From: an uncultured Eubacteriales bacterium
GTDB lineage: Bacteria; Bacillota; Clostridia; UBA1381; UMGS1253
Assembly (NCBI GenBank): GCA_902492065.1
Contig: CABUKE010000002.1
Location: forward strand, 62,001-126,000
Direction of reading: 5' to 3'
DNA: 64,000 nucleotides
Made by a program: the position numbers and the translations under genes. A model generated the notes under the pieces. The model saw only the letters and a list, made by a program, of their open reading frames with translations, did not search any database and was not told where the DNA came from. Of this stretch, positions 40,250-48,123 are shown one piece after another (the first letter of the stretch is position 1; each line of letters starts with the position of its first letter).

Positions 40250-41425
40250 GTGAGACGTTTTTTTACATCTGAATCGGTGACAGAAGGGCATCCGGATAAG
40301 GTTTGCGACCTTGTATCTGATGCAATTCTGGATCATATTATTGCGCGTGACCCAAATGCACGCGTTGCATGTGAGGTGACGGTGACGACGGGGCTCGCCA
40401 TGGTCGTTGGTGAAATCAGCACAGTGGCGGACTTTGACGTACAGGAGATTGTTCGTTCTACGATTAAAGAGATTGGTTATGATCGTGCAAAGTTTGGGTT
40501 TGACTGCGACACGTGCGCGGTAATTACGGCGCTGGACAAGCAGTCGCCGGATATTGCGCTCGGCGTGGATAAATCGCTTGAGGTCAAGGACGGGGAAATG
40601 GTGGAGGCTAACGGCGCAGGCGACCAGGGCATGATGTTTGGCTATGCCTGCACAGAAACGCCGTCATATATGCCGATGCCCATTTATTATGCACATAAAA
40701 TGGCGCGTCGGCTGACCGAAGTGAGAAAGGACGGTACACTGTCTTATCTGCGTCCGGACGGGAAAACGCAGGTTACGGTGGAATATGATGGGGATAAGCC
40801 GGTACGTATCGACACGGTTGTTGTGTCGAGCCAGCATGACGCGGAGGTTTCTCTTGATACCATCCGGCGCGATTTGATTGAGCATGTTATTCTTCCTACC
40901 TTGCCGAAAGAGCTTGTAGATGAGAATACAAAGTTTTTTATCAACCCGACGGGACGGTTCGTCGTTGGCGGGCCCCAGGGAGATTCCGGTCATACGGGAA
41001 GAAAGATTATCGTCGATACATACGGCGGCTATTCGCGCCATGGCGGCGGTGCATTTTCCGGCAAAGACCCGACGAAAGTAGACCGCAGTGCGGCTTATGC
41101 GGCACGCTATGTGGCGAAAAATGTCGTAGCGGCTGGCCTTGCCGACCGTTGTGAGCTTCAGATTGCTTATGCAATCGGGGTTGCAAAGCCGGTGTCGGTA
41201 CTGGTTGATACGTTTGGAACAGCAAAAATAGCGGAAGAAAAGATTTCAGATCTGATAGAGAAGCACTTCGACCTGCGTCCGAGTGCAATTATTGAGACAC
41301 TGGACCTGCGACGTCCTATATACAAACAGACCGCGGCTTATGGCCATATGGGGAGAGAGGATATCGACCTGCCGTGGGAGAGGACGGATAAGGCGGAGCT
41401 TCTGCGAAATGAGGCCGGACTTTAA
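40250..41425 (+). CDS. metK: S-adenosylmethionine synthetase
   Basis: MetK makes S-adenosylmethionine from methionine and ATP. The opening FFTSESVTEGHPDKVCDLVSD contains the catalytic His. The ATP/metal segment GAGDQGMMFGYACTET and the flexible-loop region are in place. The late GGHP-like GGGAFSGKDPTKVDRSAAY is the second signature. I prefer GTG 40250, 8 bases after GGAGAGAGG; GTG 40241 lies in the SD itself. About 391 residues. No SAM riboswitch was recognised upstream. It is followed by a good terminator. Confidence 0.97.
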   Translation: MRRFFTSESVTEGHPDKVCDLVSDAILDHIIARDPNARVACEVTVTTGLAMVVGEISTVADFDVQEIVRSTIKEIGYDRAKFGFDCDTCAVITALDKQSPDIALGVDKSLEVKDGEMVEANGAGDQGMMFGYACTETPSYMPMPIYYAHKMARRLTEVRKDGTLSYLRPDGKTQVTVEYDGDKPVRIDTVVVSSQHDAEVSLDTIRRDLIEHVILPTLPKELVDENTKFFINPTGRFVVGGPQGDSGHTGRKIIVDTYGGYSRHGGGAFSGKDPTKVDRSAAYAARYVAKNVVAAGLADRCELQIAYAIGVAKPVSVLVDTFGTAKIAEEKISDLIEKHFDLRPSAIIETLDLRRPIYKQTAAYGHMGREDIDLPWERTDKAELLRNEAGL

Positions 41426-41440
41426 AAAACAATGGTATAT

Positions 41441-41472
41441 AAAATGCGCCTTAAAGTAAGGCGCATTTTTTT
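41441..41472 (+). terminator. Terminator of metK
   Basis: The 13-bp stem AAAATGCGCCTTA/TAAGGCGCATTTT with a 3-base loop is followed by a run of seven or more T residues. Confidence 0.93.
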
Positions 41473-41525
41473 GTATCATATTTTGTCCACCCTTCTCATA
41501 GAGTAGTACCAAAGGAGGGATTGGC

Positions 41526-41984
41526 ATGGAACGGGTCTATCAACGTGGACGGGTACGCCAAAGAAGCTATTCGCCGCACAGCAGCAGGCAGGAAATACCG
41601 GAAATCAAACTGTTTCATCCCAGAAGGATGCTGATTCAGGCGGTTGCCGCTGTCGTTCTGTTTGGATTTATTTATACGGTTCAGTTTTTTGACAATCCGT
41701 TTTGCAATTGGGTGAAAAATGAAGTTGCTTATACGCTCAACTATACTGTGAGTGTAGAAAGTGTGTACAAATCCTCTCAGGAGGTAATGGAATATTTATC
41801 TGGGAAAATTGCAGAGGGGCAGATTTATATTAATACCGCACTGCCAACAGCAAGCCCGGATGCAGCTCCGGCCTCCGGTGCGGCGCAGCCGACGGCGTCC
41901 CCATCTTCCTCGCCATCTCCGACGCCTTTGCCTGACTTGACACAGCAGCCGGGGACAGACCCTGCCGCGACTCAGGTGCAGTAG
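41526..41984 (+). CDS. SpoIVFA-like membrane protein lacking the LytM domain
   Basis: The 152-residue protein has one membrane helix (about residues 37-57). The next stretch, FFDNPFCNWVKNEVAYTLNY, resembles the juxtamembrane part of SpoIVFA/M23 proteins that precede spoIVFB. Instead of a LytM/M23 domain the C-terminus is Ala/Pro/Ser/Thr-rich with little order (about 110-152). In B. subtilis SpoIVFA holds SpoIVFB inactive in the outer forespore membrane and is itself cleaved. The start has AAAGGAGG, and the next gene, spoIVFB, follows 10 bases later. The call rests mainly on position and the membrane-proximal part. Confidence 0.62.
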   Translation: MERVYQRGRVRQRSYSPHSSRQEIPEIKLFHPRRMLIQAVAAVVLFGFIYTVQFFDNPFCNWVKNEVAYTLNYTVSVESVYKSSQEVMEYLSGKIAEGQIYINTALPTASPDAAPASGAAQPTASPSSSPSPTPLPDLTQQPGTDPAATQVQ

Positions 41985-41994
41985 GAGAACGCGT

Positions 41995-42870
41995 ATGGTT
42001 AAGCTGGGATGGCTTTACATCAATTTGTTTTCCATACCGTTGCTGATTGTGGCCGTGCTGACTGGTTCTGCCGGGAGCATGGCCATTGCGTATCTTGTCG
42101 TAACACTGCATGAGTTTGCCCACTTCTGCGCCGCGCGCCGCTTTCATGTGGGGGTCAGCGGCTTTGTCATTATGCCGTTCGGCGTGTGCCTCCGTCTGAA
42201 AGAAAATCTCATCAAAGACCCAGTGCAGGAAAGCGTCATCTGCGCAGCAGGCCCTGTGTGCAATTTACTGCTGATTGCGGCGGCAGTCCTGCTTCGGCCT
42301 TATCTTTCGTGTCCGGATGACTGGTATATGTTCTTTCTCTATTCCAATCTCTCAATTCTCCTGATTAACATCGTGCCAATCATTCCGCTCGACGGCGGGC
42401 GCATCCTGCGTGCCGTATTGACGCATCATTATGGCTTCATTAAGGCCGTCCGCATTACCGAAGTGGTATCACAAATCAATATTGCTCTCGTCGGACTACT
42501 GGGAATTTATATTCTGTATTTGACACACTTTAACGTATCTATGATGATGCTTTGTGCGTTTTTGCTTTTTAACATGAGCGCAGAGAAGAAAAATAGCGAG
42601 CTGATTGTCATGCAGCAAATTATTTATTCTAAGGAGAAGCTGACAAAACGGCAGATTATGCCGGTAAAAGAACTGGCGGTGATAGAACAGACGGACGCGC
42701 GCCGGCTTCTCAAAAATTTTTCCTATAACAGCTATTATCTTTTGAGTGTGCTGGATCAAAATCTCACCATTTTAGGTACATTGAGTGAAACGCAGGTCAT
42801 TGAGGCGGTGGTACGCGCTGGAAAGCCCCTTTCAGCCGGGCAGATTCTTAGCAGCCGCCGTGGGAAATAG
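41995..42870 (+). CDS. spoIVFB: SpoIVFB-type M50 site-2 membrane metalloprotease
   Basis: SpoIVFB cleaves pro-sigma-K in the B. subtilis mother cell; Clostridia members may have the same or other substrates. Zinc site: H39-E-F-A-H43 on a transmembrane helix, and the third ligand D133 in PLDGGR. Five to six membrane helices lie in about residues 5-195. The C-terminal part, about 225-285, is CBS-like (LGTLSETQVIEAVV). Length 291 residues. It is next to a SpoIVFA-like gene. The start ATG 41995 has GGAG upstream. Confidence 0.88.
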   Translation: MVKLGWLYINLFSIPLLIVAVLTGSAGSMAIAYLVVTLHEFAHFCAARRFHVGVSGFVIMPFGVCLRLKENLIKDPVQESVICAAGPVCNLLLIAAAVLLRPYLSCPDDWYMFFLYSNLSILLINIVPIIPLDGGRILRAVLTHHYGFIKAVRITEVVSQINIALVGLLGIYILYLTHFNVSMMMLCAFLLFNMSAEKKNSELIVMQQIIYSKEKLTKRQIMPVKELAVIEQTDARRLLKNFSYNSYYLLSVLDQNLTILGTLSETQVIEAVVRAGKPLSAGQILSSRRGK

Positions 42871-42898
42871 AAAAATAAAAGATTTCTGCCACAAGGTA

Positions 42899-42927
42899 TT
42901 GTATTGCTCTTAATAATATGTTAAAAT
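42899..42927 (+). promoter_or_regulatory. Promoter for the DUF1015 gene
   Basis: TTGTAT and TAAAAT are 17 bases apart, about 34 bases upstream of the GTG start. Confidence 0.5.
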
Positions 42928-42960
42928 TTATACATAATATGACATAAAGGAGCGTTTTTT

Positions 42961-44274
42961 GTGGCTACGATCAGACCATTTCATGGATTGCGATATGATA
43001 CAGACAAGGTAGGCGGGCTTGAAAATGTTGTGACGCCGCCCTACGATATTATTTCTGAGGAACAACAAAAGCAGTATTATGAGAAACACCCGAACAATGT
43101 CATCCGGCTGGAATATGGGGCAGAGTACGAAACAGACAGCGAAAATGACAACCGCTACACCCGTGCGGCGGCGTTTTTGCGTACGTGGATTGACGACGGG
43201 ATATTGAAGTTTGAAGATAAAGAGTGCCTGTATCTCTATGAGCAGCAGTTCTCCTTTTTAGGGCAGGAGCTTACCTACCGTGGATTTGTGACGCTGACAC
43301 AGCTTGAGGAGTTCTCAAAGGGGATTATTCTTCCGCATGAGGAAACGCTATCAAAGGCAAAAACCGACCGTTTTAATTTGATGGAAGCAACACATGCCAA
43401 CTTCAGCCAGATTTATTGCCTGTATATGGACGAGTCTGGCGAGATTCGTTCCATGATGGAGCAGATTACGAAGAAGCCGGCGGACATCAGTTTTACGGCA
43501 GAAAACGACATTTTACAAAATGTATGGATTATACGCGACGATGACATGATTGCGTCCATTCAGGAAAAATTTGCCGATAAGCAGCTCTTTATTGCCGACG
43601 GACACCACCGTTATGAAACGGCGCTGAATTTCCGCAACAAGATGCGGGAAGAAAAGCCGGACTGGAAGCAGGACGACCTGTTCAACTATGCCATGATGAT
43701 GCTGGTTGACATGGACGACCCGGGATTGGTCGTATTTCCGACGCACCGGCTTGTGAACCATGTTAAAATTGATGAAGTGATGGCGATTTCGCTTTTAAAA
43801 GATGATTTTGATATAGACAAAATCATTGTGGACAGCAAGTCCTCTATGCTCAGTGAAGCAATTGCGAAGGATTTGGTTGCGCTGAAAGAGAAGAAGGGGT
43901 TTGCGGTCTATTTCGGCGGGGAATACTACTACCGGCTGAGCCTGCACGACGCGTCGGTTATGGATCAGTATTTGCCGGAGAAGTCGAGCGCGTATCGGAA
44001 TTTAGACGTAACAATTTTGCATACGCTGGTACTTGATAAGATTTATGGAATCAATACCGAAGATTTGAAAAATCAAAAGAATCTGACCTATACGCGCGAC
44101 CCGATTGAGGCGATTGAAGCGGTGCAGAATGGTACGCAGCAATGTGCGTTTCTGCTCAATGCGACAAAGGTACGCGAAATCAAAGACGTGTCGCTTGCAG
44201 GGGAAAAGATGCCGCAGAAATCGACCTATTTTTACCCCAAATTGATAACGGGAATTGTTATGAACAAGTTCTAA
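42961..44274 (+). CDS. DUF1015-family protein
   Basis: The product has 437 residues and is cytoplasmic. The family opening is seen in IRPFHGLRYD and the GLENVVTPPYDIISEEQQ loop near residues 20-37. The centre has ADGHHRYETALNFR, which looks like a catalytic or metal motif. DUF1015 has been linked to amino-acid metabolism, and in many Firmicutes it lies beside serine-pathway dehydrogenases; a free-serine kinase role for relatives is recalled but not certain. Here a D-2-hydroxyacid dehydrogenase lies nearby but in a different transcription unit. Start is GTG with AAAGGAG. Confidence 0.85.
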   Translation: MATIRPFHGLRYDTDKVGGLENVVTPPYDIISEEQQKQYYEKHPNNVIRLEYGAEYETDSENDNRYTRAAAFLRTWIDDGILKFEDKECLYLYEQQFSFLGQELTYRGFVTLTQLEEFSKGIILPHEETLSKAKTDRFNLMEATHANFSQIYCLYMDESGEIRSMMEQITKKPADISFTAENDILQNVWIIRDDDMIASIQEKFADKQLFIADGHHRYETALNFRNKMREEKPDWKQDDLFNYAMMMLVDMDDPGLVVFPTHRLVNHVKIDEVMAISLLKDDFDIDKIIVDSKSSMLSEAIAKDLVALKEKKGFAVYFGGEYYYRLSLHDASVMDQYLPEKSSAYRNLDVTILHTLVLDKIYGINTEDLKNQKNLTYTRDPIEAIEAVQNGTQQCAFLLNATKVREIKDVSLAGEKMPQKSTYFYPKLITGIVMNKF

Positions 44275-44284
44275 GCCAAAGAGG

Positions 44285-44324
44285 AGGCAGGGCGGTTTAT
44301 TCTATCGCCCTGCCTGTTTGTTTT
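44285..44324. terminator. Terminator between DUF1015 and spoVAC
   Basis: The 10-bp stem AGGCAGGGCG/CGCCCTGCCT with a loop of 11 bases precedes TGTTTGTTTT on the plus strand. It touches the 3' end of the convergent spoVAC. Confidence 0.8.
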
Positions 44325-44775
44325 ATGCAAAGATACGGAATATCCACAGTATGAGTCCGGACAGGACAGAGATGGAAATACCAAACACCAGTACCGGTCC
44401 TGCAATTGTAAACATCTTTGCTGCCATGCCCAGGACGTAGCCTTCACTTTTGAACTCCATGGCGGGCGAAACGATTGCGTTTGCAAATCCGGTAATCGGG
44501 ACAATTGTACCGGCCCCGGCGAATTTTGCGATTTTGTCATAGACGTTAAGCCCGGTTAGGAGCGCACCGAGAAAGATAAGCGTGATGCTCGTCGCACTGG
44601 CTGCTGCTTCCTTGCCAAGATTGCCAAAATGGGTATAAATATCATTGATTCCCTGGCCAATCATACAGATGATACCGCCAATCAGGAAGGCAAAACACAT
44701 ATCTTTAAAAAGAGGGGAGTCCGGCGACTTGCTTTCTGCAAAGCTTTTATAGCCGCTCTGCGTCATATTCTTCAT
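44323..44775 (-). CDS. spoVAC: Stage V sporulation protein AC
   Basis: SpoVAC is a membrane protein of the spore inner membrane. In B. subtilis it is part of the dipicolinic-acid channel and acts as a mechanosensitive pore. The 150-residue product has about four membrane helices, and family segments FLIGGIICMIGQGI, GALLTGLNVYDKIAKFAGAGTIVPITGFANAIV and EFKSEGYVLGMAAKMFTIAGPVLV. It stands alone here: spoVAD and spoVAE, normally adjacent, are not in the window. The start has AAAGGAATG upstream. Expression in the forespore is expected, but no sigma-G promoter was recognised. Confidence 0.92.
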   Translation of the reverse strand: MKNMTQSGYKSFAESKSPDSPLFKDMCFAFLIGGIICMIGQGINDIYTHFGNLGKEAAASATSITLIFLGALLTGLNVYDKIAKFAGAGTIVPITGFANAIVSPAMEFKSEGYVLGMAAKMFTIAGPVLVFGISISVLSGLILWIFRIFA

Positions 44776-44911
44776 GCTATCACATTCCTTTACTGATTTG
44801 TATGATTAGTTTGACACGAAAAGCGACAAATATGCGCGTAGGAAAGAATAAAACAGGCGCGTTTGCATGATAATAAGTACGATAATTATGATAAAGAAAG
44901 AGAGGATACCA

Positions 44912-45946
44912 ATGAAAACAATTGCATTTTATGATACGAAACCATACGATAAAATCTATTTTGATAAGCACAAGGAAGAGTTTGGACTGGAATTTAAATA
45001 TTATGAAAATAAGCTCAATGCAGATACCGCGATGATGGCGCGCGGCTGTGACGGCGTGTGCGCGTTTGTAAACGACGATTTGAATGGGGAAACGATTGAG
45101 ACCCTGTACGAGAATGGTATCAACGTGATTGCCATGCGCTGTTCCGGCTACAACAATGTCGACTTCAGCAAAGCATTTGGCAAGATTCACGTGCTGCGCG
45201 TCCCGGCATATTCGCCGTATGCGGTCGCGGAGCATGCTATGGCCATGCTTCTGACGCTCAATCGGAAAATACACCGGGCGTATATTCGCACAAAGGATTT
45301 CAACTTTAGCCTGAACGGGCTTGTCGGATTTGACCTGAATGGGAAAACAGCTGGAATTATCGGAACGGGTAAGATTGGCCAGATATTTATTGACATATGC
45401 CGTGGATTCGGCCTGCGGGTGATTGCTTACGACCCATATCCGGCAAAGGATAAGGGGATCGACTATGTCGATTTGGAAACGCTGTGCCGGGAAGCAGATA
45501 TCATTTCCCTGCATTGTCCGCTTACTGACTCAACCAAGCATATTATACGCGAGGAAACACTCAATCTGATGAAGGATGGCGTTTATATTTTGAATACCTC
45601 CCGCGGAAAGTTGATTGACAGCGAGGCATTGTTGCAAGCAATCAAGGCGGAAAAAGTCGGCGGCGCGGCGCTCGACGTGTATGAGGAAGAAACGGAATAT
45701 TTCTTTGAAGATTATTCTGAGGAAATTATGCCCGACGATGTGCTCTCCCGGCTGATATCCATGCCGAATGTGCTGGTTACGTCCCATCAGGCATTTTTGA
45801 CCAAAGAGGCGCTGGAGAACATTGCGCTGACAACTTTAAACAATCTGAAGGATTATTACGAGGGTAAACCGCTTATAAACGAGGTGTGTTATCATTGCCA
45901 GAAAAACGGGAGCTGTAAAAAAGAGCACAAGGAACGCTGCTTCTAA
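44912..45946 (+). CDS. D-2-hydroxyacid dehydrogenase, D-lactate dehydrogenase (LdhA) type
   Basis: The enzyme reduces a 2-oxo acid, probably pyruvate, with NADH. The NAD-binding site is GIIGTGKIGQIFIDICRGFG near residues 149-168. Catalytic residues fit the family: Arg in NTSRGKLID, Glu in the AALDVYEEE segment, and His in TSHQAFLT. LdhA-like marks are PYDKIYFDKHKEE and the AYSPYAVAEHAMAM segment. The C-terminus adds a Cys-rich tail, C-x2-C-x5-C-x7-C, after the normal end. ATG 44912 follows AGAGAGGA; upstream in-frame starts lack an SD. It is monocistronic and ends at a terminator. Confidence 0.88.
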   Translation: MKTIAFYDTKPYDKIYFDKHKEEFGLEFKYYENKLNADTAMMARGCDGVCAFVNDDLNGETIETLYENGINVIAMRCSGYNNVDFSKAFGKIHVLRVPAYSPYAVAEHAMAMLLTLNRKIHRAYIRTKDFNFSLNGLVGFDLNGKTAGIIGTGKIGQIFIDICRGFGLRVIAYDPYPAKDKGIDYVDLETLCREADIISLHCPLTDSTKHIIREETLNLMKDGVYILNTSRGKLIDSEALLQAIKAEKVGGAALDVYEEETEYFFEDYSEEIMPDDVLSRLISMPNVLVTSHQAFLTKEALENIALTTLNNLKDYYEGKPLINEVCYHCQKNGSCKKEHKERCF

Positions 45947-45960
45947 GTAAATATAAAAAT

Positions 45961-45989
45961 AAAACAGCAGCCAGTTGACTGCTGTTTTT
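45961..45989. terminator. Terminator between the dehydrogenase and DUF4330 genes
   Basis: The 10-bp stem AAAACAGCAG/CTGCTGTTTT with an 8-base loop works in both directions. Confidence 0.85.
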
Positions 45990-45999
45990 ACATATGAAA

Positions 46000-46494
46000 T
46001 TATTCGATAATATTAACGCTTTTAACTTCTGCTTCCAGCGAAGCCCACTTGGTCGCTACATATTCCAGAGAACCGATTTCGATACGTTTACCGTCTTTTG
46101 TATACAGGGCAGAACCGGTCTGCTTCCCATCAACCTGTACGGTAATCAGAACATCATAGCGGTCTGTCGCAGAGGTCTTGACAATCGTGCCGTCTACCAA
46201 TTCAGAATAATCGTCGTTACTGTGTTTCTCTACATTGGTAATCGTACCCAGATATGCCTCGTCCGACAGGCTGGAGTAGAGTTCCCCCTTTTTCATAATT
46301 GCGTCCACGCTTTTGTCACGGATTTGTTTAACCTGAAGCGTGTATTCGATTTTTATCGGAGATGAATTGTTATCGCCGAGCAGACCGGAAAAACGAATCA
46401 CTGCGCCTGCGATGCACAGCAGGATGACCAATACAATCAGAATATCAATAATGCTGACTTTTCGAAAGAGCTTGCCGTTTTCATCAATTATCAT
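46000..46494 (-). CDS. DUF4330 membrane protein (second of a tandem pair)
   Basis: The product has 164 residues: a short cytoplasmic start, a membrane helix (IIDILIVLVILLCIAGAVI) and a beta-rich outer domain. The motif TDRYDVLITVQVDG aligns with ERYDILVTVTAP in the preceding gene, so the two are tandem paralogues. DUF4330 has no known function. The start at 46494 has GGGGAGG upstream, and only one base separates it from the stop of the first copy. It is the last gene of the murJ-ligase-glycosyltransferase operon. Confidence 0.8.
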   Translation of the reverse strand: MIIDENGKLFRKVSIIDILIVLVILLCIAGAVIRFSGLLGDNNSSPIKIEYTLQVKQIRDKSVDAIMKKGELYSSLSDEAYLGTITNVEKHSNDDYSELVDGTIVKTSATDRYDVLITVQVDGKQTGSALYTKDGKRIEIGSLEYVATKWASLEAEVKSVNIIE

Positions 46495-46495
46495 C

Positions 46496-46999
46496 TTATT
46501 CCGCCTCCCCGTTTTCATTATAGAGCGTCATATCCAGGACAGCACCATTAATGGAATAGCCCCTGCCCTCAAGCGACATTTTCGCTCCGACTTTGATTGG
46601 AACATTGCCTACGCTGATGTCCTTGTCCGTTTCGGAAGCGGGCGCTGTAACTGTTACAAGGATATCATACCGTTCTGGCACAGGCGATTTTTTATACTCG
46701 CCTGACGTAGCGTCCAGTACAAGCTTTTCCGCCGGGGTGAAAGTCACACCTTTCAGTGTAGCCTCCGACTTGCCAGAAATCGTCACCGTATCGCCTTCTT
46801 TTACCAAGTCTAAGGCATCAAGCGTGCTTGCCTGTACTTCTACAACGAAGTCAAGCTGCTTCTCCGCACTCGTACCCTTCATCGGTGCAATGACCAACAC
46901 ATACGCGATAACGGCAATAACCGCCACAACAACAATGGCAATCAAAACGTCAAAAATCGTAAAGCGCGGTCTTTTCTTTGTATTTGCTTCTGTGCTCAT
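46496..46999 (-). CDS. DUF4330 membrane protein (first of a tandem pair)
   Basis: The product has 167 residues with one N-terminal membrane helix (IFDVLIAIVVVAVIAVIAYVL) and an outer beta-rich domain containing PERYDILVTV and VGNVPIKVGAKMSLEG. The pair with the next gene is 1 base apart. Its ATG overlaps the TGA of the glycosyltransferase gene (ATGA), with GGAGGG upstream. Its position in a surface-glycan operon suggests a part in export or attachment of the polymer; this is inference. Confidence 0.8.
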   Translation of the reverse strand: MSTEANTKKRPRFTIFDVLIAIVVVAVIAVIAYVLVIAPMKGTSAEKQLDFVVEVQASTLDALDLVKEGDTVTISGKSEATLKGVTFTPAEKLVLDATSGEYKKSPVPERYDILVTVTAPASETDKDISVGNVPIKVGAKMSLEGRGYSINGAVLDMTLYNENGEAE

Positions 47000-48123
47000 T
47001 TTGCATTCCCTCCAGTCTGTAAAATATCTCTATAAAACGCTTCAATATTCCGGCTCATAACTTCTGCCCGGAATTTGTTTTCAAATATCTTTTTGGCGCC
47101 TTCCTGCATGTGACAATAGCGTTCATTGTCGCCGCACAACTGTATCAGTGCTCCGGCAAGCGCGTCCACGTCCTTCTGCGGCGTGATCAAGCCATTTTCA
47201 CCGTCTTTGATGACGCCCGGATTTCCACCAAAGTCACTCACTACAGCGGGAATGCCAAGACTCATCCCTTCCAGCAAAGAAAGACTGGTCGCCTCTGTTC
47301 CGTAAGAGGCGTTGACCTGTATGTCTGTAATATTCATCAGCGGCGTTACATCCTCTACAAAGCCGGCAAAGCACAGGTTGTCGTCAATACCGAGTTCGAG
47401 AGATAACTGCCGGAGCCGTCCAAGCGCTTCGCCTGTACCAGCAATTATGAAGCGTGCTTTCATACCGCGGTCGAGCACCTTTTTTGCCGCTCGCAAAAAG
47501 TATTCATGTCCTTTCACCGGGTTAAGGCGTGCAACAATGGATATGACAGTTTCACCGGGGCGAACGCCGAAGGCTTTGCGCGCTTCCGCCTTTTCAGCTT
47601 CATCCAAAGCACGGAGCGGCTTTACACCATTTAAAATGACGCGGATTTTGCCACCGTCAACACCCGTATCGAGCAAATTCTGTTTCGCAGCTTCGGCAAC
47701 GGCGATGATGCCATCTGCATAGTGGTTGTTAATCATGCCGTTTATCGTTTTCCCAATCCCGTGCGAAATCCTCGGGGAAGGGGGGAAGACGCTGTGCCGC
47801 GTATAGACAATTTTTGCATGTGCGCGCCTTGCGGCAATTCGAGCCGACATGCTTGCATGCGAATGTACGATGTCCGGCCTTTCTTTTTTGAAGATGACTG
47901 TCAGTTTTTTTATCGCCTGCCAGTCGAGCGATTTGTCGCTCATTGCATTAATTTCGATTAGCTTAATACATAACTTCTTCAAATGCGGCTTTAAGAGGCT
48001 GCCTTCCGGCAATACAACCGTGAGGTCGAACTTGCTCCGGTCTGCATATTCTAAGTACGTCAGGAGGCACTTGCCCGCACCACCGATATTTGTGTCGCTG
48101 ATTACATTAATAACTTTAATCAT
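46996..48123 (-). CDS. Glycosyltransferase family 4 (GT-B)
   Basis: A retaining glycosyltransferase likely to build a surface polysaccharide. The N-terminal domain begins IKVINVISDTNIGGAGKCLL, with the GG-loop for the acceptor. The C-terminal domain has NPVKGHEYFLRAAKKV and the nucleotide-sugar E-x7-E motif EATSLSLLEGM. ATG 48123 sits right after AAGGAGG and overlaps the end of the O-antigen ligase gene by 8 bases. Length 375 residues. The sugar donor and acceptor are unknown. Confidence 0.88.
   Translation of the reverse strand: MIKVINVISDTNIGGAGKCLLTYLEYADRSKFDLTVVLPEGSLLKPHLKKLCIKLIEINAMSDKSLDWQAIKKLTVIFKKERPDIVHSHASMSARIAARRAHAKIVYTRHSVFPPSPRISHGIGKTINGMINNHYADGIIAVAEAAKQNLLDTGVDGGKIRVILNGVKPLRALDEAEKAEARKAFGVRPGETVISIVARLNPVKGHEYFLRAAKKVLDRGMKARFIIAGTGEALGRLRQLSLELGIDDNLCFAGFVEDVTPLMNITDIQVNASYGTEATSLSLLEGMSLGIPAVVSDFGGNPGVIKDGENGLITPQKDVDALAGALIQLCGDNERYCHMQEGAKKIFENKFRAEVMSRNIEAFYRDILQTGGNAK

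Noticed and set aside
44776..44911. Forespore (sigma-G/F-like) promoter for spoVAC
   Set aside because: No pair of boxes at the right spacing was found. GCATA and CATACAA exist, but 26 bases apart.
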